A stretch of 64,000 nt of DNA from Bacteroidota bacterium (GCA_018268015.1 JAFDXJ010000050.1:1-64000), one strand, 5' to 3'. Positions 18,741-28,484 are shown, counted from the first letter of the stretch. The notes: generated from the letters alone by a model not told the origin. Made by a program: numbers and translations.

Positions 18741-19280
18741 ATGAATTTCCGAAGGGCATACGATATTGCATTTGTTGGACTTAAGCCAGGCATTCATGAA
18801 TATGAATACAGGATTGACGGGAAGTTTTTTGAACATTATGATGAGCAGGATTTTAGTGATTGCCAGGCTGTAATACGGCTGAAACTTGATAAGAAAACCA
18901 ATTTTATGATGTTGGTTTTTGATGTGGATGGCAAGGCAGACTTATGGTGCGACCGTTGTGGCAATCCATTAACCGTACAACTTTGGGATGAATTCAAGCT
19001 CACTGTAAAAATGGTTGATGACCCTGATCAAATGAATGAGGAAGAATTGGATCCGGATGTTTTTTATATAGGCCATCATGAAAGCCATATCAATGTGGCA
19101 GATTGGATATATGAATTTATCAACCTGAGCATTCCTTTACAGAAAATTTGTGCCATCAAGGAAAATGGAGAACCGGGTTGTAATCCGGAAGTTTTGAAAA
19201 AACTGGAGGAGATGAAAAAGAATGCAACGCAACAATCCTCCGCCAATTTATGGAAAGGATTGGATCAATTTAAGAACTGA
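18741..19280 (+). CDS. yceD: YceD/DUF177 family protein (23S rRNA accumulation)
   Basis: 179-aa protein with the DUF177 core: the paired-cysteine motif CDRCGNPLTVQLWDEF (about residues 74-89) and the acidic block NEEELDPDVFYIGHHESHINVADWIYEFINLSIP. In E. coli and plants the family affects 23S rRNA accumulation. Its position directly upstream of rpmF and plsX is the widely conserved arrangement. A strong promoter lies just upstream and rpmF starts 51 bases after the stop. Confidence 0.88.
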   Translation: MNFRRAYDIAFVGLKPGIHEYEYRIDGKFFEHYDEQDFSDCQAVIRLKLDKKTNFMMLVFDVDGKADLWCDRCGNPLTVQLWDEFKLTVKMVDDPDQMNEEELDPDVFYIGHHESHINVADWIYEFINLSIPLQKICAIKENGEPGCNPEVLKKLEEMKKNATQQSSANLWKGLDQFKN

Positions 19281-19331
19281 TCCTTATTTTTGTATTATAG
19301 AAATGGATTTTAGAGTTTAAAATTTAAAAAT

Positions 19332-19526
19332 ATGCCAAATCCCAAACGCAGGCACTCACAACAGCGCAGCGCGAAAAGAAGAACACACTACAAAGCGGTA
19401 GAAGTAACGCTGAGCAAAGACACGACTACAGGTGAAATGCATCCTCGTCATCGTGCCCATGTGAGTGAAGGAAAATTGTACTACAAAGGAAAATTGGTTT
19501 CCGAAAAAGCACCCCTGAAAGCTTAG
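19332..19526 (+). CDS. rpmF: 50S ribosomal protein L32, zinc-free type
   Basis: 64-aa ribosomal protein beginning MPNPKRRHSQQRSAKRRTHYKA, diagnostic for L32. The C-terminal half (TTGEMHPRHRAHVSEGKLYYKGK) lacks all four zinc-ribbon cysteines, so this is a C-minus L32 that should not bind zinc, as I recall for many Bacteroidota. Located between yceD and plsX in the conserved translation/lipid operon. Confidence 0.96.
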   Translation: MPNPKRRHSQQRSAKRRTHYKAVEVTLSKDTTTGEMHPRHRAHVSEGKLYYKGKLVSEKAPLKA

Positions 19527-19558
19527 TTTCATTTTTCCCTTCACCCGCAAACAACATA

Positions 19559-20503
19559 ATGACAATCGCCATTGACATGATGGGAGGCGACTTCGCGCCG
19601 CTTGAAGCTGTTAAAGGTATTGCTCAATTTTTGCCCGAAAATGAAAACCCACCCCATTTATTATGTCTTGGGGATGAGGCAACATTGAATGAATTATTTG
19701 CCTTAGATGGCCTTTCCAACCATCCATTTATCAAAATTCTGCATGCTCCTGAAGTCATTGGTTATAATGACCATCCTGCTAAAGCGCTGAAAGAAAAACA
19801 AAAATCATCTATTACCATCGGGTTTCAATTACTTGCCAAAAACGAGGTGGATGCTTTTATCAGTGCAGGAAATACCGGCGCTATGCTCATCGGCGCCATG
19901 CTCATGCTTAAACCTGTTGAAGGTGTTTTACGACCCACCATCGGTACCATCATTCCTAAGCTGGATGGAAGCACCGGCATAATGTTAGATGCCGGACTCA
20001 ACACGGATTGTAAAGCGGAACATTTGAATCAATTTGCGATACTGGGCAGTCTATATGCACAATATATGTTGCAAATACAAAAGCCCAAAGTGGCGCTGTT
20101 GAATGTAGGTGAAGAAGAAGAAAAAGGAAACTTGCTTACTAAAGCAGCATATCCTTTATTGAAAGAAAACAATCAAATAAATTTCATAGGAAATGTAGAA
20201 GGTCGGGATTTATTCACCGGTAATTCTGAGGTGATTGTTTGTGATGGCTTTACAGGAAATGTAGTCCTGAAAATGGCAGAGTCTTTTTATAGCATTGCTA
20301 AAGAAAGACACTTTGAAAAAGATGAATATATGAGTCGTTTTCAATATGAAAATTATGGTGGTATTCCTGTCCTGGGAATTTCAAAACCGGTCATTATCGG
20401 ACATGGAATTAGTAATAGCAAGGCTTTTCATAATATGATCGGCGTAGCTCAATTGATGGTCGAAACCAAATTGACTGAAAAAATAGGAGAAGCATTCAAA
20501 TAA
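19559..20503 (+). CDS. plsX: phosphate acyltransferase PlsX
   Basis: 314-aa peripheral membrane enzyme that converts acyl-ACP plus phosphate to acyl-phosphate, the donor for PlsY in phospholipid synthesis. The N-terminal IAIDMMGGDFAPLEAVKG and the internal SAGNTGAMLIGAM and CDGFTGNVVLKMAE blocks are family signatures. It is slightly shorter than typical PlsX (about 330). ATG starts 32 bases after rpmF, third gene of yceD-rpmF-plsX. Confidence 0.95.
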   Translation: MTIAIDMMGGDFAPLEAVKGIAQFLPENENPPHLLCLGDEATLNELFALDGLSNHPFIKILHAPEVIGYNDHPAKALKEKQKSSITIGFQLLAKNEVDAFISAGNTGAMLIGAMLMLKPVEGVLRPTIGTIIPKLDGSTGIMLDAGLNTDCKAEHLNQFAILGSLYAQYMLQIQKPKVALLNVGEEEEKGNLLTKAAYPLLKENNQINFIGNVEGRDLFTGNSEVIVCDGFTGNVVLKMAESFYSIAKERHFEKDEYMSRFQYENYGGIPVLGISKPVIIGHGISNSKAFHNMIGVAQLMVETKLTEKIGEAFK

Positions 20504-20567
20504 AATATCCTGATCATTATCCTTTCGGAAACGATTTTTGCTGCAATTTAAATATTGAAATCTCATT

Positions 20568-23369
20568 TTATTTTCCCCATAAATTTACCGGCAGAATCAA
20601 TTCCCATTGATGAGGTCTTTGTTGAGATGTTTGGTTATCCAATAAATAACTGTACCGAATACCAAAAGTAACTGCTTGCTGATTCCACCATTTTGTATCA
20701 AAATATATTTCACCACCTGCAGACCTGAATTTGTATTGCGTGTTTTTATGAATACCGCCTCCTCCGGAATCATCAAAAAACAGGGCTCCACGTATTCGTA
20801 AAAAATAGACGATATTATTAAAGCCGGCATCGGGGTATAATATTGGGAAATGATACGTAACACCCACTTTCCAATTTCGTGCAAACGGGTAAGCATTGTA
20901 TCCCCTTGCTGCCACAAATTGATTGCTGAAAAGATAATTACCCAACGTATCATGATTTTGTAATGAAGCGCTAAGAACCAGGCTATGTGTTGAAAAAAGC
21001 CCGGGTAAAAAGAGTTGTGCCTGAATATTTAATTGCCTTGCATTGACATGACTAATGGAATGAGCATATTGAAACGATAAGTATTCAGCCAGGTGAGGGT
21101 AAATTTGTTTTTTTGCCTGTTGGATACTTGACCTATACGTAATATGGTATTGTAAAAATGGAAATTGGTCATTTGAATACTTATTTTTTGCCTTTCCGGT
21201 CCATTTAATGGAATTGTGATGTAAGGTCAAATTGGTTTCTACATACCTGTATTGTTTTCCTCCACTAAAATTGAGTGGCAGGCGTAATCCTCCATACATA
21301 TTGAGTTCATTCCAGGAAAGGATCGTATCTGCAGAAATTTGTGTACTCCTGTGCCATGTTTGATCTACACCGAAAAAGGGTTGCACAAACCAGCCTCCAT
21401 AAATCTCATTCATCCCAAGTTTATGAGACTTTTCATCAGCATTAAAAGTGTAGGCCAAAGTTGATTGAATCGTATTTAGAATATTCTGTCCATAAACATT
21501 AAAGGAGTATTCTGGTGAATTGATAAACGGGTTCCAACTATGAAAATGAAAAGGATGGATCCATTTATTGTAGGAAAATACAGCGTCCGTTAAAACGGGC
21601 ACATTTTGTAGAAATTCATTTTCTTTTTTTCTAAAAGGTAATTGAACATACAATCCTTTTAAGGTATCCTGTGGAAGAATTTCTTCCCAAGCGGGAAGGA
21701 TGTCCACAAGCCGATATCCATTCGAAGTAAAAATAGTGGAAACCAGATGTCCGTTGGGTATAATGGTAGATTGTGTGATAAGATGCCCATTCAGACCGGT
21801 TTTGAAAATTTTTTTCGAGCGATCATCAAATGCCCATGTTTCCTGGGTTTGATCATGTGCGCAGGTAAATAAAATGGTATCACCCGAAATAACCGGGTTT
21901 CCTAAAACTCTTCTGGCCAGAGGCAATATATTTTCAAAAGAACCGGTGGAAATATTTAATTTATCCAAACCCATTTCACCGGCTTTATTCCTGCTCAGGA
22001 CGTAAATGAATTGATCATCCCGGCTGAATTTGGGGAATGAAAACCGAATCCCCGTTTTTTGAAATTGTTTTAAAATGTTTCCCTTCGTATCTAATAAATG
22101 GATTTCCGTAGTAAGCGCTTTAGGTATTTGAATAGCAATAATCTTTTTGCCGTCGTGAGAAATATCCGGAGTGAAATAATGTGTATGCTGAAGAAGCATT
22201 TTTGTTTTGCCGGAAGGCACTTCAATTATTTTCATCCCGGTAAAATCCCTGTCTGCATATCGAATGTCCGACTGCGAAAATGAATAGATGATTTGATCAT
22301 TGTTATAAGAAAAGTAAGACTCTTGACTTATATCATTTACAGCAATTTTCGTTTCATGGCCATCCCTTCCGATCAGGTAAAATGCGGGGATTTTAGTGCT
22401 TGAATTTTTGAGTACAATGATCTCATTGTTCTTCGTGGTATAAGGAAAAAGATAATTGGTAATATTTTTTTTTCCCATTCCGGTAAGCCATGTAAATGAT
22501 TTTTCATTCAGTCCTGTTATCATTTTATCCCTGTAAAAAGAAAAAGCATTTTGTGTAAATTGATTAAAGGAAATGCCCGCATATTTTTTTATGGCACCCT
22601 GGAATGGATAAAGTAAAGGCCTGAAAGCAGCTGCATCCTGTGTGACATTTTTCCAAAAATCCGGGTCATATTTTTCATAACCATAAGCAGTAAGCATATA
22701 CCCTAATGCATAATGATCCGGTATGAATTTTTGAAATGATCCATTGCGAAGTGTAGCATAACTGTAAGTGAGCCGATCAGCAAATATTTGTCTAAAGCCT
22801 TCGAGAAAATCCGGTAAGCGGCCACGCCCTTCATGGCTCAAATAGGTTTCATTATAGACCGCATCACCTTCAAAAAACCAATCAGGAACAGATGCGGCAT
22901 TTGCCAGAGCGCGGGCATTTTCTCCAAACAGGATGCCTGAGACTTTAGATAAGCCGGTATTGAAATTATTGTATTGCTGCACATGACGGTATTCATGAAT
23001 CGAAAGTTGATCTTCCCATGAAATGGCCCCATTTGATAATGCGTCAGAAGGAGGGTGCAGGTAAAATTCACTTTCAAAGGGAGCGAGTTTTACAAAGGCA
23101 TTTGAAACATTCGAGTAAGGATGGATAACAATATCAATGATATGATTTTTGTTTCCTAGCGGATGTTCATTCTGCTCCTGTATATTTTGAACAATAGATG
23201 AAATTCTCAGCCCAACCGTATCATATCCTTTTGGAAAAATAATGCGAGCCGTTTTGGTTTTTACCTCTTGCCATTTTACTTTGGCAGGAGTACCACCAAA
23301 ATTTTGTGCAATAACGATTGTTGAAAATACACAGGAGAAAATACAGCTTATAAATTTTCTAACATTCAT
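20568..23369 (-). CDS. secreted gluzincin peptidase / TolB-like propeller / outer-membrane barrel fusion
   Basis: 933-aa exported protein (signal peptide to about residue 21). Residues 30-250 form a peptidase-MA-like zinc domain: HEYRH (His125, Glu126, His129) and WFFEGDAVYNE with Glu167 as probable third ligand, the gluzincin layout. Residues about 300-560 hold WD40/TolB-like repeats (ISHDGKKIIAIQIPK; FSRDDQFIYVLSR). The last 330 residues alternate polar and aromatic strands (RYVETNLTLHHNSIKWTG; KVGVTYHFPILYPDAGFNN) typical of a BamA/Omp85-like barrel. It is presumably anchored in the outer membrane with the catalytic part in the periplasm or outside. Function and substrate unknown. Monocistronic, convergent with plsX. 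Confidence 0.7.
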   Translation of the reverse strand: MNVRKFISCIFSCVFSTIVIAQNFGGTPAKVKWQEVKTKTARIIFPKGYDTVGLRISSIVQNIQEQNEHPLGNKNHIIDIVIHPYSNVSNAFVKLAPFESEFYLHPPSDALSNGAISWEDQLSIHEYRHVQQYNNFNTGLSKVSGILFGENARALANAASVPDWFFEGDAVYNETYLSHEGRGRLPDFLEGFRQIFADRLTYSYATLRNGSFQKFIPDHYALGYMLTAYGYEKYDPDFWKNVTQDAAAFRPLLYPFQGAIKKYAGISFNQFTQNAFSFYRDKMITGLNEKSFTWLTGMGKKNITNYLFPYTTKNNEIIVLKNSSTKIPAFYLIGRDGHETKIAVNDISQESYFSYNNDQIIYSFSQSDIRYADRDFTGMKIIEVPSGKTKMLLQHTHYFTPDISHDGKKIIAIQIPKALTTEIHLLDTKGNILKQFQKTGIRFSFPKFSRDDQFIYVLSRNKAGEMGLDKLNISTGSFENILPLARRVLGNPVISGDTILFTCAHDQTQETWAFDDRSKKIFKTGLNGHLITQSTIIPNGHLVSTIFTSNGYRLVDILPAWEEILPQDTLKGLYVQLPFRKKENEFLQNVPVLTDAVFSYNKWIHPFHFHSWNPFINSPEYSFNVYGQNILNTIQSTLAYTFNADEKSHKLGMNEIYGGWFVQPFFGVDQTWHRSTQISADTILSWNELNMYGGLRLPLNFSGGKQYRYVETNLTLHHNSIKWTGKAKNKYSNDQFPFLQYHITYRSSIQQAKKQIYPHLAEYLSFQYAHSISHVNARQLNIQAQLFLPGLFSTHSLVLSASLQNHDTLGNYLFSNQFVAARGYNAYPFARNWKVGVTYHFPILYPDAGFNNIVYFLRIRGALFFDDSGGGGIHKNTQYKFRSAGGEIYFDTKWWNQQAVTFGIRYSYLLDNQTSQQRPHQWELILPVNLWGK

Positions 23370-23395
23370 TTGTCAAAATGCCGGAAAAATAATGG

Positions 23396-24208
23396 CTATT
23401 TTTCCATTTGTTCAATCACAGCTTGTGTAACGCCTGTAAAACTAAACCCGCCATCATGAAACAGGTTTTGCATGGTTACATATTTTGTAAGGTCGCTAAA
23501 TAAACTCACACAATACGATGCACAGGCATCTCCACTGGCATTGCCAAGAGGACTCATTTTTTCAGCATAATTGACAAAGCCATCAAATCCTTTAACACCA
23601 CTGCCGGCTGTGGTGCGGGTTGGTGACTGCGAAATAGTATTAACCCGCACTTTTTTACGCACGCCATAATGATAACCAAAGCTGCGTGTAACGGACTCAA
23701 GCAAAGCTTTGGCATCCGCCATTTCATTATAATCCGGGAAGACTCTTTGTGCGGCAATATAAGTGAGGGCAACTACGCTACCCCATTCATTGATCGCATC
23801 CATATCCCAGGCAGTTCTGAGAACACGGTGCAGGCTCATGGCAGAAATGTCCAGTGTTTTTTGGTTAAAACCATAATCTATTTCAGTATAAGATTTTCCT
23901 TTGCGAACATTCAGGCTCATCCCAATGGAATGTAGAATAAAATCCACACCGCCATTAAAATGTTTTTGTGCTTCTTCAAATAATTTTTTCAAATCATCCA
24001 TATTGGTAACATCTGCACCAACGACCGGGGCTTCTGTGGCGTCTGCCAATTTATTTATTTCACCCATCCTTAAAGCAACAGGTGCATTGCTTAAAACTAA
24101 TTTGGCGCCGGCTGCATGGCATTGTAATGCTGTTTTCCAGGCGATTGATTTTTCATCCAAAGCGCCAAAAATGATTCCTTTTTTTCCTGCTAATAAATTG
24201 TTTTGCAT
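23396..24208 (-). CDS. fabI: enoyl-[acyl-carrier-protein] reductase (NADH) FabI
   Basis: 270-aa short-chain reductase for the last step of fatty-acid elongation. It has the divergent FabI nucleotide motif (KGIIFGALDEKSIAW) and the FabI-specific active site Tyr-x6-Lys in DYNEMADAKALLESV, followed by VRVNTISQSPTRTTAGSG. The cofactor loop LHSIGMS and C-terminal LFHDGGFSFTG complete the fold. It ends 26 bp from the start codon of the 933-aa gene, but both read leftward with separate reading units. Regulation not visible. Confidence 0.95.
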   Translation of the reverse strand: MQNNLLAGKKGIIFGALDEKSIAWKTALQCHAAGAKLVLSNAPVALRMGEINKLADATEAPVVGADVTNMDDLKKLFEEAQKHFNGGVDFILHSIGMSLNVRKGKSYTEIDYGFNQKTLDISAMSLHRVLRTAWDMDAINEWGSVVALTYIAAQRVFPDYNEMADAKALLESVTRSFGYHYGVRKKVRVNTISQSPTRTTAGSGVKGFDGFVNYAEKMSPLGNASGDACASYCVSLFSDLTKYVTMQNLFHDGGFSFTGVTQAVIEQMEK

Positions 24209-24279
24209 GATGCTGTATTTTAAAATGTTGATGTTTTATAAATGACCTGTAAGCAAAGAAACTATAATTTTATGAATCA

Positions 24280-25938
24280 TTAGCCTTTCACCATTTCACG
24301 TGCATTTTCGCGTGCCGCTGCTGATGGTTTTTCACCACTTAACATTTTGGCAATGGTGTCAATTCTCTCTTCATTGGTCAAGATGCGGGCACGGGTAAAA
24401 ATCCGGTTATTTTTTTCTTCTTTAAAAATGAGGTAATGATGGTCGGCTTGTCCTGCAATCTGTGGTTGATGGGAAATGGCAATCACTTGTTTTTGATGAG
24501 CAATTTGCTTCATTATTTTGCCGGCTTGCCTGGCTGCCTCGCCTGAAATGCCTGAATCTATTTCATCAAAAATCATGGTTGGCAATTCCATACAGGATGC
24601 CACCAGAGATTTAATACAAAGCATAAGGCGACTCAATTCTCCACCACTGGCTACATTTTTGATCGATTCAAATTTCCCGCTTTTATTGGCATCAAATAAA
24701 AACTCGATGCTATCCATCCCACTTTCCTGCAAAGGCGTTTCTGCTTGTACGACCTTGATTTTGGCATTCATCATTCCCACAAGAGATAATAATTCCTGGA
24801 CCTTACTTTCAAAAATGTTGATTTGTTGTTTCCGGCTATTTGAAATTTCTTTGGCTAAGCTGCCGGCTTTTAAAGAAAGCGCCTTTTCTTCTTTTTCCAG
24901 TAAAATAATTTTATCATCCAGTGTAAAAACCGCTCTGCATTTTTCATCCAGGTTTTGCTGTATTTCAAGTAATGAGTTGGTTGATTGCACCCCGTGTTTT
25001 TTGAATAATTTATACCCTTCCGAAAGGCGATCATTGATCCACACTATCCTTGCAGGATCATTTTGAATAGCATCATTGATATGTTCAATTTCTTTTGAAA
25101 TATCTTTTAATTCTATCTGAACTGTTTCCAGCCTTTTTAGGATTTCAGCTAAATTTTTTTCTAATGCTGCATAAGGTCTGAAAGTTTGAATCAGTTTTCT
25201 GAATTCAGCCAATAATCCATGTTCATCCATTTCAAATAAGCCGGAAGCATTTGATAAAGCATTTTTGATGCCTTCCGATTCATTTAATAATTGTAATTCG
25301 CTTTCTAAATTTTCCAACTCATTTTCTTCGAAAGATTGTTTTAGTAATTCATCAAGCAAGTATTGGTAATAATCCAGTTCTTTGGCAGATTGTGTTTTTT
25401 GTAAATAAAGTTCCTGTAGTTTGTTATGGACCGATTGCCATGCAATGAATTGTTCTTTGTAATTTTTAAGTAAAAGCGCATTGTTTGCAAGTGCATCCAA
25501 TACATTTCTTTGAAAAGAAGTATTACCAAGTTCAAGCGAATCAAATTGCCGGTGAAGATCTACCAGTAGGATAGCCAGGTTTTTTAAGAGTTGAAGGGAA
25601 ACCGGTGAATCATTGACAAAGGCTCGTGATTTTCCTTGTGGAGAAATCTCACGACGCAAAATTAATTCATCCGGATCACCGGTAAGGTCATGTTCCTGAA
25701 GGAATGATTGTGCACCGGACAAATGACTGATCGAAAAAAAACCTTCAATAAATGATTTCTTTTCAGCCCGCCATAAGGAAGAAGAGTCTGCCCGGTCTCC
25801 CAGGATAAGTCCCAGAGCGCCTATGAGGATACTCTTTCCAGCACCCGTTTCGCCAGTGATAATAGTGAAGCCATCTGAAAAATCCAGTTCAATATCATCA
25901 ATGATTGCATAATTTTTTATATGCAGTTTCTTTAACAT
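24280..25938 (-). CDS. recN: DNA repair protein RecN
   Basis: 552-aa SMC-like ATPase acting in double-strand break repair. It starts MLKKLHIKNYAIIDDIELDF with Walker A GETGAGKS at about residue 30. A long coiled-coil (about 150-380) follows, then the ABC signature ASGGELSRLMLCIKSL and Walker B TMIFDEIDSGISG. Length is typical (about 550). No LexA-type box was identified in the short upstream region; a TATTTTG element lies 13 bases before the ATG. Confidence 0.96.
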   Translation of the reverse strand: MLKKLHIKNYAIIDDIELDFSDGFTIITGETGAGKSILIGALGLILGDRADSSSLWRAEKKSFIEGFFSISHLSGAQSFLQEHDLTGDPDELILRREISPQGKSRAFVNDSPVSLQLLKNLAILLVDLHRQFDSLELGNTSFQRNVLDALANNALLLKNYKEQFIAWQSVHNKLQELYLQKTQSAKELDYYQYLLDELLKQSFEENELENLESELQLLNESEGIKNALSNASGLFEMDEHGLLAEFRKLIQTFRPYAALEKNLAEILKRLETVQIELKDISKEIEHINDAIQNDPARIVWINDRLSEGYKLFKKHGVQSTNSLLEIQQNLDEKCRAVFTLDDKIILLEKEEKALSLKAGSLAKEISNSRKQQINIFESKVQELLSLVGMMNAKIKVVQAETPLQESGMDSIEFLFDANKSGKFESIKNVASGGELSRLMLCIKSLVASCMELPTMIFDEIDSGISGEAARQAGKIMKQIAHQKQVIAISHQPQIAGQADHHYLIFKEEKNNRIFTRARILTNEERIDTIAKMLSGEKPSAAARENAREMVKG

Positions 25939-26059
25939 AAATTCTTATGCAAAATACGGAAACAGGATGATAAAATAGAAAGCAGGTCGTTTTTATCAAG
26001 AAGAATTCATTCTTGGTTAAAGTATTTTAAAAAACTACTTTAGTGGAAAATTTTTCAAT

Positions 26060-26581
26060 TTGAAAGCAATCCTCACTGAAGAGCAAATGGCATTAAGTAT
26101 TAAAAGGCTTACAAGACAGGTCGCAGAAAATCACTTATTGCTGGAGAATACGGTATTAATAGGTATTCAACCCAGGGGCATTTTTTTGAGTAGCCGTATG
26201 GTAGATGAATTAAAAAACCTGATGCCCCATGAAAATATAAAATATGGCAAACTCGATATAACTTTTTACCGGGATGATGTACGCACAGAATTAAAGTTGG
26301 CTAATACCACAGATATCCCATTTGATATTGAAAATAAAAATGTCGTGATTATTGATGATGTTTTATGGACAGGACGTACCATACGGGCTGCATTAGATGC
26401 TTTGTTGGATTTCGGAAGACCTGCCAAAGTAGAATTATGTGTCTTAATTGACCGGCGATTTACCAGGCAGTTACCCATACAGCCGGATTATGTTGGACGA
26501 ACCATTGATACCTTTGCAGATCAAAAAGTAGTTGTTCACTGGCAGGAAACATTTGGTAAGGATGAAGTACTGCTTGTATAA
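26060..26581 (+). CDS. pyrR: PyrR-type phosphoribosyltransferase (TTG start)
   Basis: 173-aa PyrR family protein: uracil phosphoribosyltransferase and, in many bacteria, pyr mRNA-binding attenuator. The PRPP loop NVVIIDDVLWTGRTIRAAL and the substrate segment VLIGIQPRGIFLS are clear. The frame has no ATG upstream of the conserved N-terminus (KAILTEEQMALSIKRL), so TTG at 26060 is the likely start; the first ATG would delete ten conserved residues. It heads pyrR-pyrB-coaD. No PyrR-binding anti-antiterminator was recognised upstream, so attenuation is not supported here. A near-consensus box TACTTTAG (26036-26043) ends 16 bases before the start. Confidence 0.88.
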   Translation: MKAILTEEQMALSIKRLTRQVAENHLLLENTVLIGIQPRGIFLSSRMVDELKNLMPHENIKYGKLDITFYRDDVRTELKLANTTDIPFDIENKNVVIIDDVLWTGRTIRAALDALLDFGRPAKVELCVLIDRRFTRQLPIQPDYVGRTIDTFADQKVVVHWQETFGKDEVLLV

Positions 26582-26586
26582 TAGGA

Positions 26587-26617
26587 TTTGCCACTTAAAA
26601 GGAAATTATTAACTTCG
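26587..26617 (+). promoter_or_regulatory. possible internal promoter before pyrB
   Basis: TTTG (26587-26590), 19 bases, then TAACTTCG (26610-26617), one mismatch to TAnnTTTG. The box ends 7 bases before the pyrB ATG, so a transcript from it would be almost leaderless. Spacing is right but the match is imperfect. Confidence 0.3.
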
Positions 26618-26624
26618 CTTTTTA

Positions 26625-27551
26625 ATGAAACTATCTACGCAAAATTTGCTGGGTATCCGCAACCTCAACCCGGAAGATATTCAACTCATTCTTAGCACTG
26701 CTCAACAATTTAAAGATGTATTACAAAGGCCGGTCAAAAAAGTTCCTTCTTTGAGGGATGTGACAATTGTAAATCTTTTTTATGAAAATTCTACACGCAC
26801 CCGCATGTCTTTTGAATTAGCTGAAAAAAGGCTTAGTGCGGATACTTTGAATTTTGCCGTGAGTAATTCATCAACTTCCAAAGGAGAAACTTTACTGGAT
26901 ACGGTGAATAATATTCTCAGCATGAAAGTAGATATGGTGGTCATGCGTCATAGTGCCAGCGGTGCCCCTCATTTCCTGGCCAAGCATATCCCCGCGGCAA
27001 TTATCAATGCAGGAGATGGAATAAATGAACATCCTACACAGGCTTTGCTGGATGCTTTTTCCATTCTGGAGAAAAAGAAAAAATTGAAAGGCCTCAAAGT
27101 GGCTATCATTGGAGATATTCTACATAGCCGCGTGGCTTTGAGTAATATTTATTTGCTTACCAAAATGGGCGCAGAAGTTATGGTAGCAGGGCCGCCCACT
27201 TTAATTCCCAAATATATTAAGGAAGCATTGGGGGTGCATGTAACATATCATGTTTCTGAGGCCCTTGCCTGGTGTGATGTGGCGAATGTTTTGCGCATTC
27301 AATTAGAAAGACAGAACCAACCCTTATTTTCATCCTTGCGGGAATATAATCTGGTTTACGGAATCAAGAAAGACATGGTGGACAAATTGAAAAAAGAAAT
27401 CATTATCATGCATCCGGGGCCTATTAATCGTGGTGTAGAAATAGATAGTGATGTTGCGGATGGCCCTCATTCCATCATACTAAACCAGGTGGAAAATGGC
27501 GTAGCCATCCGAATGGCTGTTTTATATTTACTGGCAAACAGGGAAAATTAA
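26625..27551 (+). CDS. pyrB: aspartate carbamoyltransferase catalytic subunit
   Basis: 308-aa enzyme that condenses carbamoyl phosphate and aspartate in pyrimidine synthesis. The carbamoyl-phosphate loop YENSTRTRMSFELA and the HPTQALLDAFSI motif are intact, and MHPGPINRGVEIDSDVAD near the C-terminus is diagnostic for PyrB over other transcarbamylases. No pyrI partner nearby, so it is likely an unregulated trimer or dodecamer with other partners. 43 bases after pyrR, 6 bases before coaD. Confidence 0.96.
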   Translation: MKLSTQNLLGIRNLNPEDIQLILSTAQQFKDVLQRPVKKVPSLRDVTIVNLFYENSTRTRMSFELAEKRLSADTLNFAVSNSSTSKGETLLDTVNNILSMKVDMVVMRHSASGAPHFLAKHIPAAIINAGDGINEHPTQALLDAFSILEKKKKLKGLKVAIIGDILHSRVALSNIYLLTKMGAEVMVAGPPTLIPKYIKEALGVHVTYHVSEALAWCDVANVLRIQLERQNQPLFSSLREYNLVYGIKKDMVDKLKKEIIIMHPGPINRGVEIDSDVADGPHSIILNQVENGVAIRMAVLYLLANREN

Positions 27552-27557
27552 TATAAA

Positions 27558-28022
27558 ATGAAAAAAATTTGTTTATTCCCCGGCACCTTTGATCCAGTCA
27601 CTTTAGGCCATGTGGATATTATTACACGGGTCATTTCATTGTTTGATGAGATTGTCATTGGTATAGGTACCAACAGCAATAAGACAACCATGTTTTCTGA
27701 AGAAAAAAGAAAATATTGGCTGGAACAGATTTTTAAAAATGAACCTAAAATTACCGTTGCAATTTATGAGGGGCTTACCATTCATTTTTGTAAAAAAATA
27801 GGCGCTCATTATATCTTACGTGGCATTCGTTTTGTCAGTGATTTCGAATATGAGAAAACCATAGCGGATGCCAATCGGGCTTTGGATCCTTCCGTTGAGA
27901 CAATCTTCCTTACAGGTGAACCCAAATATACTTCTGTGGCCTCTACGATTGTTCGTGATATTATTAAAAACGGGGGAGATGCCTCTTCATTTTTACCGGA
28001 AGAAGTGAATAGAGATTTATAA
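27558..28022 (+). CDS. coaD: phosphopantetheine adenylyltransferase
   Basis: 154-aa nucleotidyltransferase that makes dephospho-CoA from 4'-phosphopantetheine and ATP. The TxGH-type active site is in FPGTFDPVTLGHVDII, with RGIRFVSDFEYEKTIADANR and SVASTIVRDI downstream, all CoaD signatures. Starts 6 bases after pyrB, so co-transcribed. Its last six bases overlap the end of the convergent Nudix gene. Confidence 0.96.
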   Translation: MKKICLFPGTFDPVTLGHVDIITRVISLFDEIVIGIGTNSNKTTMFSEEKRKYWLEQIFKNEPKITVAIYEGLTIHFCKKIGAHYILRGIRFVSDFEYEKTIADANRALDPSVETIFLTGEPKYTSVASTIVRDIIKNGGDASSFLPEEVNRDL

Positions 28023-28442
28023 ATCTTTATGATGACTTTCCTTTTCGAGTGTAATAATTTGACGGATATTGGGGTAAGTGTTTTTCAACATGTCTATTAA
28101 ATCCGTATCATCAGCCCATTTGATTGCGGTAATATCTTCTTCTGTTTGAGGAATCAGCTTTTCATTAATGGTTGCCGACATAACAAACCATTGTGTTTCT
28201 TTCAATACCTGCTCATGTATATAAGGATCGAAATATTCATGATGGGTAATGCCGGAAAAATACCGGATGCTTAAATTTTGTAAACCCGTCTCTTCCTGAA
28301 CTTCACGAATAGCGGACATTTCTGGCGTTTCATTTGCTTCCGTTTTGCCTTTAGGCAAATCCCATTTACCACGCCGGAAAATCATCAGTAATTCATTTTT
28401 TTCATTAAAGACAAGCCCACCGGCAGCCATCAATTTTTTCAT
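28017..28442 (-). CDS. Nudix hydrolase
   Basis: 141-aa NTP pyrophosphohydrolase with a complete Nudix box GKTEANETPEMSAIREVQEETGL (about residues 31-53). Insertion FSGITHHEYFDPYIHEQVLKETQWFVM resembles the Ap4A/dinucleoside-type and 8-oxo-dGTP-type members of Bacteroidota; the substrate cannot be fixed. Its 3' end overlaps coaD by six bases, tail to tail. Divergent from pyrE with overlapping promoters. Confidence 0.88.
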   Translation of the reverse strand: MKKLMAAGGLVFNEKNELLMIFRRGKWDLPKGKTEANETPEMSAIREVQEETGLQNLSIRYFSGITHHEYFDPYIHEQVLKETQWFVMSATINEKLIPQTEEDITAIKWADDTDLIDMLKNTYPNIRQIITLEKESHHKDL

Positions 28443-28484
28443 AGCATTATTTTAGGTAGATTTTTTTCGATATAAGCTAATACG

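Noticed and set aside
24518-25066. 182-codon rightward frame inside recN
   Set aside because: Antisense to a fully conserved RecN; the Ser/Leu-rich product is typical of an opposite-strand shadow.
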